Source: VGWB01 sp964480945 (lineage in GTDB: Bacteria; Bacteroidota; Ignavibacteria; UBA10030). Taken from it: 38,071 nt of DNA. Position numbers and translations under genes: made by a program. Below are positions 8,568-17,048 of the stretch, one piece after another. Where the stretch lies: the NCBI GenBank assembly GCA_964480945.1, contig CAYZRX010000030.1, positions 1-38,071 on the forward strand, written 5' to 3'. How positions within the stretch are numbered: position 1 is the first letter of the stretch; the number at the start of each line of letters is the position of its first letter. The notes beneath the pieces were generated by a model. That model was not told the DNA's origin and searched no databases. It saw only the letters and a program-made list of their open reading frames with translations.

Positions 8568-9680
8568 CTACGAGGTCCCTCCCCAGGAGATCAAGAGCGT
8601 GAAGCGTAGAGTTTCACCGAGCGGATGTTGCTCCTCGAACGTGCTGATGTAGCTGAAGTCAAAGCCGTAGATGTCGTAGCGAATGCCGGCACCGAACGTC
8701 AAGAATTTCCGATTGCCGTACTGGGGGTCCTCATAGAAGAACCCGGCCCGCAGCCCGATCCTCCAACCCTGACCGTACCAATATTCCAGGCCGGTGCTGC
8801 TCACAAACTCACGCAGTTCCTCCCGGAGAGGTTTGTCCGTCCAGGAGGTGATGAGCGCCTTGTAGAATGGATCGCTTGTCCCATCCGGCTTCTTCCGTAC
8901 CAACAGCTTGCTGACGTCGACGATGGCGGTAAGGTTGTTGTAGTCGCTCTTGATGATCTTGTAGGCAAGTCCGAGGCGGAAGTTCGTCGGCAGGGGATCG
9001 GCCTGCGCTTTGTCGATGTACGTCAAGGCCGGGCCAAGGTTGGAAATATCCAACCCGACGCTGAGGTGGTCTCCGACATCGAGGCCGGTAAACGGAATCT
9101 CGAGGGTTCGCGGCCTGTAGAGCAGCCCGAAATCGAAGCTGAACCCCGATGCGATACCGCGTCCTTGTTCCTCGGCCGTTCCGAAGGGTGCGAGAACGCT
9201 GTGAATGAACCGGCCGTTGACCCCCAGCGCCAAGCTCTCCGAGACCTTTGTCGCATAGCCGACTGTGACCGCAAACTCGTACGCCTTGAATTCTTCCAGC
9301 GGCGTCGGGTCGTTCTCGGTTCGAGTGAAGGTCCCCAGGTTGAGGTACGTGACGCTCGCGGCCAACGTGCCGTCGATCTCAGGCATATCCCGCCGGTAAA
9401 CGAGATAATCGATGAACAGGTCGGGGAGGTTGAATTGCGGCAGCCAGTTCGCGTGGGAGATGCTGATCTCCTGCCCATGCTGATAGGCAAGCCCAGCCGG
9501 ATTCCAATACAACGCCGACGCATCGTCGGCCAGTCCGGTGCCGGCTTCACCCATGCCGCTTGCTCGCGAGTTCGGCGCGATCAGAAGAAACGGAACTGCT
9601 GACGTCGACACCTGGGCCTGAGCAGTTCCAGCAACTGCGATCAGCGCCAACAGCACAAACCCACTGAGTTGCTTCACCAT
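8568..9680 (-). CDS. porV: Type IX secretion outer-membrane protein PorV
   Basis: The 370-aa protein has a signal peptide (ending AQAQ at 23) followed by the family hallmark SRASGMGEAGTGLADDASAL and WNPAGLA. PorV (LptO) is a 14-stranded outer-membrane barrel. It binds the C-terminal sorting domains of T9SS cargo and delivers them to the PorU sortase. The length and the final strands (LRFTLLISW) fit the family. A strong SD (AGGAGGA) precedes the ATG, and a sigma70-type promoter lies about 57-85 nt upstream. It is next to porU, as in other Bacteroidota. Its paralogue-like relative at 18214 has the same GxAGxAL N-terminus but lacks this context. Confidence 0.9.
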   Translation of the reverse strand: MVKQLSGFVLLALIAVAGTAQAQVSTSAVPFLLIAPNSRASGMGEAGTGLADDASALYWNPAGLAYQHGQEISISHANWLPQFNLPDLFIDYLVYRRDMPEIDGTLAASVTYLNLGTFTRTENDPTPLEEFKAYEFAVTVGYATKVSESLALGVNGRFIHSVLAPFGTAEEQGRGIASGFSFDFGLLYRPRTLEIPFTGLDVGDHLSVGLDISNLGPALTYIDKAQADPLPTNFRLGLAYKIIKSDYNNLTAIVDVSKLLVRKKPDGTSDPFYKALITSWTDKPLREELREFVSSTGLEYWYGQGWRIGLRAGFFYEDPQYGNRKFLTFGAGIRYDIYGFDFSYISTFEEQHPLGETLRFTLLISWGGTS

Positions 9681-9710
9681 GACAAACTTCCTCCTACGAA
9701 AGTATCCTTT

Positions 9711-9729
9711 CCGACAGACGAACTGTCGG
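9711..9729. promoter_or_regulatory. Hairpin in porV leader
   Basis: CCGACAG (9711-9717) and CTGTCGG (9723-9729) form a perfect 7-bp stem with a 5-nt loop. It lies between the porV promoter and its ribosome-binding site and is therefore within the leader RNA. It might stabilise the message; there is no sign of a riboswitch. Confidence 0.4.
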
Positions 9730-9736
9730 CGTGAAT

Positions 9737-9765
9737 AAAATAGTCTATTTTAGAGTTACTTTCAA
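9737..9765 (-). promoter_or_regulatory. porV promoter
   Basis: On the minus strand, TTGAAA (9760-9765) and TATTTT (9737-9742) are separated by exactly 17 bp. The local sequence is AT-rich in an otherwise GC-rich window. Transcription would start near 9730 and run through a short leader into porV, so porV and the genes after it can be expressed independently of porU. Confidence 0.55.
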
Positions 9766-9813
9766 CAACCTGCCAATCTCCGCCAGAACACCCTTTCACT
9801 TGCCTCCCGACCT

Positions 9814-12800
9814 CTATCGCAGCACCGCCAGCTTCCCCAACACCTCGGAGGTCGAGCTGCCGTCCAGCGATTTCGCGATGACCTTATAAAGATAGACTCC
9901 GTTCGCGAGCTCGTTCCCGTCACGATCACGACCGTCCCACGGAACCTGGACGAAACGGTCGATGATCGACGGCGTCTCGATCGTCTGAATGAGCCTGCCC
10001 GCCACCGTGTAGATCTTGATCTCCACGTCGATCGGATCGACCGACGCCCGCTGGAACGTGAACGTTGTCAATCGGCCGAAGGGATTCGGAACGTTGAAGA
10101 CATCATAGATCGCCAGCTGCGATCCGGCACGGACTTCGAAGAACGTCTCGGCGCTCGACGAATTGTTGTAGATATCCCACGCCTTGACCGACAGCGTGTG
10201 GCGACCCTCCGGCAGGCTGCTGAACTGATATCGAACCTCGCCGCTCTGATACGTGTCGAGATTGCCGCGGTAGAAATTCGTCAGGTCCACGGGTTGCGGA
10301 GCGTTGTCGAGCGTCGCCTGCAAGCTGTGCCCGATGCCCGCGGTCGAGGTATTGATCCCACTCGGATCCGTCAGATCGACGATCAACATCGCATCCGGCT
10401 TCACGACATCCCCGGGTCGAAACGCATCGTCCTCCAGGTGGATAGCGATCTGTGGCCCGACCGTATCGGCGCTCGCCGGAGCGCTCCCGGCGATCGAGAT
10501 GCTCTCACTATACCCGCTCGCGTCGGTGGAATCGCTCCACGCGTAGAGAGAGATCCGGGAACGGGCGTCGGCATAGGAGACATCCTTGGGGATCGGGAAG
10601 GTGCCTTCGTACATGCCATTTCGAACCGAGATCTCGCCGCGATAGATAAGACTGCCGGAGACGTAGAACGAGAAATTGCCCCATTCCGGCACAACAACCT
10701 TCTGCTTCGCGTCGTACGCCTCAACGAGAGCGCGGCCCGTAAAGCCGTTCAGCGCCGTCCCGCTCGCCGCCTCCACCCCGCCCTTCACCGTCACCTTCTG
10801 AAGCGCGGCGACACTGATGAGCCGGACGGCATCCTCCCCGTTGATGCTGTCGACTGTGGCGATCTCCCTCGGCATCGCCAGCCTCATCGTCGGATCGGCC
10901 AGAAGGTGATGCTTTTGATCGTTCGTAAGGTAGTGGATCTGCTTCGTTGCCCACATCGCGTCGCCGAGCCGGACCGGGCGACCCTGGTCATCGCGTTGGG
11001 AGAGGAGATAGGTGTAGAGAGTCTGATTCAGGCTGGCGTTTTCTCCGGAATAGACGACCCGATCTGCCGTCACAACACCGATCGCTCCCCGGTTCGCCAT
11101 CGTGATCAACTGCTCGCCCGCACTCGCACCTTCCGGATCATCGTATCGGGCATAGTCGCACGTAGCGGCAACGCAGAGAAATAGTCTGCCGGGGTTAGCG
11201 ATCTTGACGAAGTCCTCATCATCTGCGAAGACTTTTTCGTGCGCCCATTGGTCGGTGTTTCCGTGGCCGGTCCAGTTGAGGATCAGCGTGCCGCGGTTGA
11301 TGGCGTCGACGATCGCTTGATTGACCGTCGGCATACGCCTGCCGGTCGAGGTGATCACGGCCGGATACTGGATGAGGTAGATCTTGTCCTTCTGAAAGCT
11401 ATTGGGTGTGTAGATCTCGGCCAGCTGATCCGATTGATACGTATGCGTGCTCCCGTCATCCCCAGTCGAGGTCAGACCGTCATCAGCGGCGAAGGTGATG
11501 CGGTCCCTCCACGAATCGAACGGCGCCGACAACTCGTAGGCGATGATCTTGTCGACAACATCCTTGGCCTCCTGGAGAGAATGGACCGGGAGGCGGCCGA
11601 TCCGCAGGGAGATCCGGGGTGATGCCGGATCGAGCGTTACGTAAGAATCATCGCTCGCCAAGGTGTAGATCTGATCATTCGATTCCACGGTCTCGTACGG
11701 CGGAACCCAGTTCGTTACCTGAGACTTGATCTTCTTGTAATCGTAACTGCCGGCGCCGAAGAGCAGGACGTACCGCAGCGTGTCCGACCAGTTCGTCTGC
11801 GCGTACTTCAAGAAATCTCGAATCGCCGTCGGATCCAACATCCCGACGGAGAACTCGTTGAAAATCTGATCGGTCGTCACGACGAGGGATTTGAGCTTGT
11901 CATGCTGCTCCCGGTACGCCTGGAGGCGGTCCGCCTCGCTCACGAAGTCCGGCGGCGAGATGATGACAAACTTCGCCGCGTTCGAGATGCTATGTAGGTT
12001 CGAATTGCCGATCCGCTGGACACCTCCCGGCGTCTTGAATCCCTGTAGGCCGACAACGGCGTACTCCCGCACCGACCCGGCGCTCTGCACTGCCTGAAAT
12101 GTGCAGAGGGAAGCGTTCGCGGGATCGAAGACCAGGTTCGTGATCTGTCTGACGTCGTCATGCTTCGTCACGTCGAACGCATAGACGTCCCGGGAGGAGA
12201 GTTTCGAGATCGAATACTCGGCTGTGGCGGACGTGTCCGGTCCCGTGAAGAGCAGGAGATCACTAGTGGCTTCGAACCGCCGGCGATAGAGTATCTCAAA
12301 CCAATCAAGCCAGCCCTGCGCAGCGCTGTTGCCGGTAACAAATTGAATGCGCACGACGCTCTGGTCGTTCGGAAGTACGCCCGTCCGCGCAAAGGTTTTC
12401 ACGGGCGCCTGATAGGTCCATGGATTGAAATCCGCAATGTTGAGATCCGTCAGGCCCATCGGGACTGACCCGAGATTCTCATTGTTCTCCTGCACGCTGA
12501 AACTGTCGTACGTCCCCGACCGGTTCGCGAACGCGAACCGATAGATCACCGGTTTCGTCGCGTCCACCCCCGGGAGGCTGGTCACAAAGGTGTTCACGTT
12601 TGTCGCGGCGTCGAAGAGCTCCCCAAGCCACTGCTGGCCCGACTTCAGGTTGTTCACCAGCTCATCCTCCGTGAACGCCTTTACCTGGAAGTCGGGCGGC
12701 TTGTAGGCACCCGGGTCGTTCGTCGAGGGGAGCACGCCCATGTCCTTCCCCCGGCCGGAGCCGCCGAAGGTGAAGAAGTAATTGCTCGTTTCCGTGTAGT

Positions 12801-13794
12801 GATTGATGTAATGGTGGAAGGTCCTGCCGAGGGAATCGTACTTCCATCCTCTCGTGGATTTCCCGTAGAACAGGATGAAATCGTCCGTGTCCAGCGTCCC
12901 GTTTCCGTTCTTGTCGACGACGAGGCGAGGCACCTCCACCAAACCGTTCGGTCGCGCAGAACCCAGAGCCTCGGGCAACTCCTCCGCACCGTTGCCGAAG
13001 ATCCGAACAGAGTTGATGTCGCCGATAGCGCTGAGGGCGATTTTCGCCTGCGCGAAGAAACTCTGGTCCAGTTTGTAGATCCCCGTCTCCTTCACCTCCA
13101 TCTTATACCAGTCACCCTGAGCCAGTGGTGAATCCGCCGTCCTCTCTTCCCGGTGCTGAGCGCCGGACTTGAATGCGTTCGACGGGAATACGTTTTTCAG
13201 AAAGAGCGAGCCCGGCAGAGTGGACGCCGTCGCGCCGGTGAACTCTATCCTGACGACGATCCGACTGTAGATCCTGGCCACGCCCGTGGCCGTCGAAATC
13301 TGAAAAGGATACATCTTAAGCGTTCCAAGGATGAGGCCGCTCGATTCGCCGACGTCCGCCAGTTGGGCGATCGCCTTGGGCAAGAACTCGGTCGAGAGGA
13401 ATTCCTCACGCAAAGGGACGTTGACGGCGACCGCGCCGAGCTCCTTATCCCGCTGGTACTTCGGATGGGCCGCTATCCTGACGCCGGTGAGCTCCTTGAA
13501 ATCCGACGCTATCACCTCAAGGGTGTAGCGGCGGGTCGGCAGCTGGATGAGAAGAGCTCGATACGAAACCAATGGCGAGCCTTCTCTGCCCGGCTCGGGT
13601 ATCGCGCCCCGGAAGTCAAACCGCGTGTAGGATCTTCCATCATTTGCGAGGACCTGAACGGAGGTGACGCTCGCGGTGAATTCGACGACGAGCGAGCGCG
13701 CATCTTCGCTGAGGACGCGCACGTCGGGCCCTGGCTGCGCCCAGGCGAAGGGGGCAACGAGAAGGAACGCGAGGATGATGGAGGTTCGCTTCAT
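9814..13794 (-). CDS. porU: Type IX secretion sortase PorU (C25 family)
   Basis: The 1326-aa exported protein carries a central gingipain-type (C25) cysteine protease domain. The catalytic His is in NWTGHGN (His844) and the catalytic Cys in VAATCDYARY (Cys879), counting from the ATG at 13794. PorU is the cell-surface sortase of T9SS. It removes C-terminal sorting domains from cargo and joins the new end to an A-LPS anchor. The C-terminus (NVPNPFGR, then VEIKIYTVAGR, then ANGVYLYKV) is itself a sorting-like domain. I chose the second Met, whose next residues KRTSIILAFLLVAPFAWAQ form a clean signal peptide; an upstream in-frame start at 13827 would add a non-signal prefix. It is the first gene of the envelope operon. 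Confidence 0.9.
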   Translation of the reverse strand: MKRTSIILAFLLVAPFAWAQPGPDVRVLSEDARSLVVEFTASVTSVQVLANDGRSYTRFDFRGAIPEPGREGSPLVSYRALLIQLPTRRYTLEVIASDFKELTGVRIAAHPKYQRDKELGAVAVNVPLREEFLSTEFLPKAIAQLADVGESSGLILGTLKMYPFQISTATGVARIYSRIVVRIEFTGATASTLPGSLFLKNVFPSNAFKSGAQHREERTADSPLAQGDWYKMEVKETGIYKLDQSFFAQAKIALSAIGDINSVRIFGNGAEELPEALGSARPNGLVEVPRLVVDKNGNGTLDTDDFILFYGKSTRGWKYDSLGRTFHHYINHYTETSNYFFTFGGSGRGKDMGVLPSTNDPGAYKPPDFQVKAFTEDELVNNLKSGQQWLGELFDAATNVNTFVTSLPGVDATKPVIYRFAFANRSGTYDSFSVQENNENLGSVPMGLTDLNIADFNPWTYQAPVKTFARTGVLPNDQSVVRIQFVTGNSAAQGWLDWFEILYRRRFEATSDLLLFTGPDTSATAEYSISKLSSRDVYAFDVTKHDDVRQITNLVFDPANASLCTFQAVQSAGSVREYAVVGLQGFKTPGGVQRIGNSNLHSISNAAKFVIISPPDFVSEADRLQAYREQHDKLKSLVVTTDQIFNEFSVGMLDPTAIRDFLKYAQTNWSDTLRYVLLFGAGSYDYKKIKSQVTNWVPPYETVESNDQIYTLASDDSYVTLDPASPRISLRIGRLPVHSLQEAKDVVDKIIAYELSAPFDSWRDRITFAADDGLTSTGDDGSTHTYQSDQLAEIYTPNSFQKDKIYLIQYPAVITSTGRRMPTVNQAIVDAINRGTLILNWTGHGNTDQWAHEKVFADDEDFVKIANPGRLFLCVAATCDYARYDDPEGASAGEQLITMANRGAIGVVTADRVVYSGENASLNQTLYTYLLSQRDDQGRPVRLGDAMWATKQIHYLTNDQKHHLLADPTMRLAMPREIATVDSINGEDAVRLISVAALQKVTVKGGVEAASGTALNGFTGRALVEAYDAKQKVVVPEWGNFSFYVSGSLIYRGEISVRNGMYEGTFPIPKDVSYADARSRISLYAWSDSTDASGYSESISIAGSAPASADTVGPQIAIHLEDDAFRPGDVVKPDAMLIVDLTDPSGINTSTAGIGHSLQATLDNAPQPVDLTNFYRGNLDTYQSGEVRYQFSSLPEGRHTLSVKAWDIYNNSSSAETFFEVRAGSQLAIYDVFNVPNPFGRLTTFTFQRASVDPIDVEIKIYTVAGRLIQTIETPSIIDRFVQVPWDGRDRDGNELANGVYLYKVIAKSLDGSSTSEVLGKLAVLR

Positions 13795-13834
13795 AGGGAA
13801 ATAAGTATTTACACAGCGTAGTCTCAAGAAGAGG

Positions 13835-14290
13835 TCAAAAAACCCTACCCCCTGTGTCCCCCTTCCCTAACTGAGATTTAGGGAAGGGGGATTGAGGGGG
13901 ATGGGTCCAATGACGCTGCAGCAAGAGCTGCCTCAACTGCTCCAGCACACCAGACAGGCTATGCTGAATCTCCTCATTCTTAAACCTCACAACTTGGATT
14001 CTTTTCGTGTTGATCAAAAAGGTCCGTAACTCATCGTACTCTTTCTGATACTCGTGACTCTTGCCGTCGGCCTCAAGTACTAAGCGATGCTCGTGACAGT
14101 AAAAGTCAGCAACAAAAAACTTTGCCTTGCCCTCATACTGACAAAAGAGAGGATGTTGACGAAGAAACTTCTTGCCGAGGAGTTTTCTGTTCCGCGGCTC
14201 ATTCCAGAGAATCCGTTCGCTTTCGGTCATACGCGTGCGAAGCTGGCGGCTCACCTCTCTCGCGGCTTCAGCGATTGTTCTGTCTATCAT
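13835..14290 (-). CDS. DUF559 endonuclease-like protein
   Basis: The 151-aa product has the DUF559/Vsr-like core: an N-terminal arginine-rich helix (RTRMTESERILW), K-F-L-R-Q-H-P, FVADFYC, then LEADGKSHEYQKEYD and the closing VVRFKNEEI. The D-x-DGxxH pattern matches the PD-(D/E)xK-type nuclease fold, so DNA cleavage is plausible, though no substrate is known. Its last 25 residues (HPPQSPFPKSQLGKGDTGG) are encoded by the palindrome at 13858-13890, so the gene appears to have run into a repeat after losing its native stop. DUF559 genes are often scattered singly and horizontally mobile. It sits just after the ncRNA terminator and before porU. Confidence 0.75.
   Translation of the reverse strand: MIDRTIAEAAREVSRQLRTRMTESERILWNEPRNRKLLGKKFLRQHPLFCQYEGKAKFFVADFYCHEHRLVLEADGKSHEYQKEYDELRTFLINTKRIQVVRFKNEEIQHSLSGVLEQLRQLLLQRHWTHPPQSPFPKSQLGKGDTGGRVF
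13858..13890. repeat. 13-bp palindrome inside DUF559 3' end
   Basis: CCCCCTTCCCTAA (13858-13870) and TTAGGGAAGGGGG (13878-13890) are perfect reverse complements around the 7-nt loop CTGAGAT. Read in the minus-strand frame this encodes the proline/glycine tail of the DUF559 product. CCCTCCCTAA/TTAGGGAGGG-type repeats commonly lie next to such genes. There is no adjacent T-run, so I favour a dispersed repeat over a terminator. Confidence 0.65.
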
Positions 14291-14329
14291 TTGTGCACGC
14301 GTATCGAGAGTCTAAGCAGTTACGGGAAT

Positions 14330-14372
14330 AAAAAAAGCCGAACGAGGCACGAAGACCGTCTCTCATTCGGCT
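14330..14372 (-). terminator. Rho-independent terminator of the ncRNA
   Basis: On the minus strand AGCCGAATGAG and CTCGTTCGGCT (plus 14362-14372 and 14336-14346) form an 11-bp stem with one G-U pair. A run of seven T follows (plus 14330-14336). This is a textbook intrinsic terminator, and it ends no protein gene: the nearest minus-strand CDS upstream is far away on the other side of glgA. Confidence 0.85.
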
Positions 14373-14521
14373 AAACTTTGAAAACCGGAGCTACACCGAA
14401 TTTGAAAAAGGTCTGTCGTACCTCAAGTGACCGCACACTGAACAGTTGAACTTGATCAGCTCGTTCAGATGACAACCTTTAACAAATCCCGATACTACGC
14501 TCCGTGTTTTGAACTTTCGAC
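14330..14521 (-). ncRNA. Structured small RNA, 6S-like candidate
   Basis: The unit runs from a sigma70-type promoter (14528-14556) to the terminator at 14330. It predicts a transcript of about 190 nt with no ATG, GTG or TTG start in a sensible frame. The RNA folds into a rod. Plus-coordinate stems are 14499-14510 with 14381-14391 (11 bp, one bulged base), 14483-14489 with 14398-14404 (7 bp), 14475-14480 with 14407-14412 (6 bp, next to a UU/UU internal loop) and 14471-14473 with 14415-14417. The apex has two competing stems. Size and long-rod shape resemble 6S RNA, but I cannot test family membership. One frame reads KFNCSVCGHLRYD before a stop at 14391-14393, so a degenerate zinc-knuckle ORF is an alternative. 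Confidence 0.6.
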
Positions 14522-14527
14522 GCTCAA

Positions 14528-14556
14528 AAGATACTCATTCAGTCCACAAGAGTCAA
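14528..14556 (-). promoter_or_regulatory. ncRNA promoter
   Basis: TTGACT (14551-14556) and TATCTT (14528-14533) lie on the minus strand with a 17-bp spacer. The -10 region reads TATCTTTTG, close to the Bacteroidota TAnnTTTG element. A start near 14521 fits the 5' side of the predicted rod. It is among the best-matched promoters in the window and has no protein gene behind it. Confidence 0.75.
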
Positions 14557-14872
14557 GAGCTTTCTCCTGTGCCGTGGGCCTGCTCACCGACAATCCCTGC
14601 GTGGAAGAGATTGTGGAGGAACGAAATAGCATCGATCGACATCCGCTCTTCGTTGTTGAATTGATCACCCTGCTGCGCAGCGCACTTCCGAAAAGTCGGC
14701 TCGCACTCACGCCTTTGCGAAGCTGCTCCCCTCCGAATGCGCTGAGCGCACCAATGTTCGTCGGAGAGTTGCGGGCAGAGGTTCCTGGGCGATCATTGAA
14801 GGCCTTCTTGATTCCCGGACGGATGCACACGATTGCTCCTCAAGCCAACAAGAGCACAGGGTGCCGTTTTTT
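14557..14872. other. Region without a recognisable gene
   Basis: It lies between the back-to-back ncRNA and glgA promoters. Open frames on both strands span it, but their translations show no domain, signal or hydrophobic pattern, and the two frames shadow each other. A short palindrome (TGCGCTGAGCGCA, near 14740) and a T-run near 14867 are visible; the T-run lacks a convincing stem. It could be a long regulatory spacer or decayed coding sequence. Confidence 0.5.
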
Positions 14873-14907
14873 TTGATTGCGTATGTGACGAATTATGGGT
14901 AAATTTG
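14873..14907 (+). promoter_or_regulatory. Possible glgA promoter
   Basis: TAAATTTG (14900-14907) matches the Bacteroidota -7 element TAnnTTTG exactly, with TTG at 14873-14875 upstream at a somewhat long 24-nt spacing. A transcript start near 14914 would leave a 26-nt leader before the ATG at 14940. It would also exclude the in-frame ATG at 14895 as the start. Confidence 0.35.
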
Positions 14908-14939
14908 TTTGGTTTTCCCAATTTTTCGGCCGGAGTTTA

Positions 14940-16418
14940 ATGAACAGACCGCTCAACGTTCTTTTCCTTTCCAGCGAAGTCGACCCATTCGCCAAGACGG
15001 GGGGCCTCGCCGATGTTTCGAGCGCGCTCCCGCACGCCATCAAAGAGCTGGGGCACGAGATCCGAATCATGATGCCCCGGTACAGGTTCATCAGCGAACG
15101 CCGGTTCAAGCTTCACGATATCATCCGGCTGAAGGAGATCCCCGTACCCGTAGGCAAGGACAGCCACATCGGGAACGTGAAATCCTCTTTCATCAGCAAC
15201 CTCAAGGAAAAGGTTCAGGTCTATTTCCTCGACAATCCGACCTATTTCGGAAGAGACGGCATCTATCAGAGTCCTGTGGGGAAGAAGGACTACAAGGACA
15301 ACGATGAGCGGTTCATCTTCTTTTCCCGGGGGGTCCTGGAGACTTTGAAAAGGCTCGGCTGGCAGCCCGACATTATCCACTGCAACGATTGGCAGACCGG
15401 CATCGTACCGGCATACGTCAAGACGCTGTACAGTAGGGACGATTTCTTCAAGCCGATCAAGACCGTTTTCACCATCCATAACATGGCCTACCAGGGGGCC
15501 TTTCCCCCCGAGAGCTTCGAAAAGACCTGCCTTCCCAAGGCGCTCTTCCATGCCGACGGCGTGGAAGCATACGGGAAATTCAATTTCCTGAAAACGGCGC
15601 TTTCGTTCGCGGATGCAATTACAACCGTGAGCCAGCGCTACGCGACGGAGATTTCCACATCGGATGAGTACGGGGCCGGATTGAGCGGGCTCCTCTCGAA
15701 ACGGAGGAAGGACCTCCACGGGATTCTCAACGGAATCGACTACAACGTCTGGAATCCCGCCTCCGACGAGTTGATCTATCGGAAGTACGACGTGAAGTCG
15801 CTCGACGCCAAGCTCGATAACAAGCGCGCCCTGCTCACACGATTCAACCTCTCGTTCAAGGAGACGACACCGGTGATCGGAGCGATCTCCCGACTCGTCA
15901 CGCAGAAGGGATTCGACCTGGTGCTGGAGGCTTTCGACGAGATCATGAAGCTGAACGTGCAGTTCGTCTTGCTCGGGGATGGTGAGAAAACGACCGAGCG
16001 AGCATTCGACGCGCTCCAGAAGAAGTACCCCGATCGCGTCGGCGCCTTTTTCGGATTCGATAAAGAGCTTGCCCACCTCATCGAGGCGGGAAGCGACCTC
16101 TTTCTCATGCCGTCAAAATACGAACCGTGCGGCTTGAACCAGATGTACAGCATGCGCTACGGTACGATCCCCGTGGTCCGTGCAACGGGCGGCCTCGATG
16201 ACACGGTCGAGGATTATACGGGAAACGGCAAGGGGACAGGCTTCAAGTTTGAGAAGTACGACTCCAAAGAGCTGCTGAAAGCTCTGCAGCACGCGCTCAA
16301 AGTGTACCAGCAGCCGGAGGAGTGGAGAAAACTGATGCGGAACGGAATGGCGAAGGACTTTTCGTGGGAACATTCCGCAAAGCTTTACGTCAATCTCTAC
16401 AAAGAACTTCTGCGATAG
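14940..16418 (+). CDS. glgA: Glycogen synthase (ADP-glucose), GlgA
   Basis: The 492-aa GT5-family enzyme transfers glucose from ADP-glucose to the non-reducing end of glycogen in the cytoplasm. It shows the N-terminal substrate loop KTGGLADV (residues 19-26), HCNDWQTG, the HNMAYQG segment, and the C-terminal EPCGLNQMYSMRYGTIP box with its paired glutamate. The start is the ATG at 14940, preceded by a GGAG Shine-Dalgarno. The ATG at 14895 would add a 15-residue prefix absent from the family. The next gene follows after 7 nt. Confidence 0.93.
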   Translation: MNRPLNVLFLSSEVDPFAKTGGLADVSSALPHAIKELGHEIRIMMPRYRFISERRFKLHDIIRLKEIPVPVGKDSHIGNVKSSFISNLKEKVQVYFLDNPTYFGRDGIYQSPVGKKDYKDNDERFIFFSRGVLETLKRLGWQPDIIHCNDWQTGIVPAYVKTLYSRDDFFKPIKTVFTIHNMAYQGAFPPESFEKTCLPKALFHADGVEAYGKFNFLKTALSFADAITTVSQRYATEISTSDEYGAGLSGLLSKRRKDLHGILNGIDYNVWNPASDELIYRKYDVKSLDAKLDNKRALLTRFNLSFKETTPVIGAISRLVTQKGFDLVLEAFDEIMKLNVQFVLLGDGEKTTERAFDALQKKYPDRVGAFFGFDKELAHLIEAGSDLFLMPSKYEPCGLNQMYSMRYGTIPVVRATGGLDDTVEDYTGNGKGTGFKFEKYDSKELLKALQHALKVYQQPEEWRKLMRNGMAKDFSWEHSAKLYVNLYKELLR

Positions 16419-16425
16419 TAGCTGC

Positions 16426-17025
16426 GTGAAGGTCGAACAGGTCGGAATCTTCTTTGACCGCGACGGTACCCTGAACACTGAGGTGGATTTTCTCTCCCGA
16501 CCGGAGGAGCTTGAACTGATCCCTCACGCTGCCCGGGCAATACGCGAAGCGAACGAATGCGGAGTCAAGGTCTTCATCATCACAAACCAATCCGGTATTG
16601 CCCGCGGCTTGTTCTCGGAGACGGATCTAGCGGCTGTCCACAAGCGTCTTCTGGCCCTTCTGGCCCGAGAAGGTGCACACGTTGACGGCATCTATTTCTG
16701 CCCCCACCATCCCGACTACGGAACCCCCCGGTACAGGAAGCTCTGCAGCTGTCGGAAACCAAAGCCCGGAATGCTGAGGAAGGCGGTCAAGGAGCACGGA
16801 GTCCGCCTGCGAGATTCATTTGTGATCGGCGATCGATGCGTCGATATGGAGGCGGGGAGGGCGGCGGGCTGCGGGACCGCGCTCGTGCTGACCGGATACG
16901 GCTCTGTGGAAAGGGATGAGTGCGTGAAGAAAGCAAAGGTCGATTTTGTTGCCGGAGACGTGTACGAAGCGTGGCGCCAGGTCAAGGGAACGTTGAACGG
17001 CCGCCTGCGGTTGAAATCACACTGA
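16426..17025 (+). CDS. gmhB: HAD phosphatase, GmhB-like
   Basis: The 199-aa HAD-IIIA phosphatase has the nucleophile motif FFDRDGTLN (Asp11, Asp13), ITNQSGIARG (motif II), the zinc loop CPHHP...CSCRKPKPGM, and GDRCVDMEAGRAAG (motif IV). This combination is diagnostic of D-glycero-D-manno-heptose-1,7-bisphosphate 7-phosphatase, a step in ADP-heptose supply for LPS core. Some relatives act on histidinol phosphate; the zinc loop favours GmhB. It starts with GTG at 16426, 7 nt after glgA, so probably in the same transcript. No other heptose genes are in the window. Confidence 0.8.
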   Translation: MKVEQVGIFFDRDGTLNTEVDFLSRPEELELIPHAARAIREANECGVKVFIITNQSGIARGLFSETDLAAVHKRLLALLAREGAHVDGIYFCPHHPDYGTPRYRKLCSCRKPKPGMLRKAVKEHGVRLRDSFVIGDRCVDMEAGRAAGCGTALVLTGYGSVERDECVKKAKVDFVAGDVYEAWRQVKGTLNGRLRLKSH

Positions 17026-17048
17026 AGCTATCGATAAAGGATGTCCAC

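Noticed and set aside
14391..14465. Minus-strand micro-ORF with CxxC (KFNCSVCGHLRYD)
   Set aside because: No ATG, GTG or TTG in frame between the upstream stop and the motif, and the same bases form a nested RNA stem. Kept only as an alternative to the ncRNA.
14469..14876. Plus-strand ORF of 135 codons before glgA
   Set aside because: It overlaps the ncRNA promoter and 5' part antisense; no SD, no recognisable domain.
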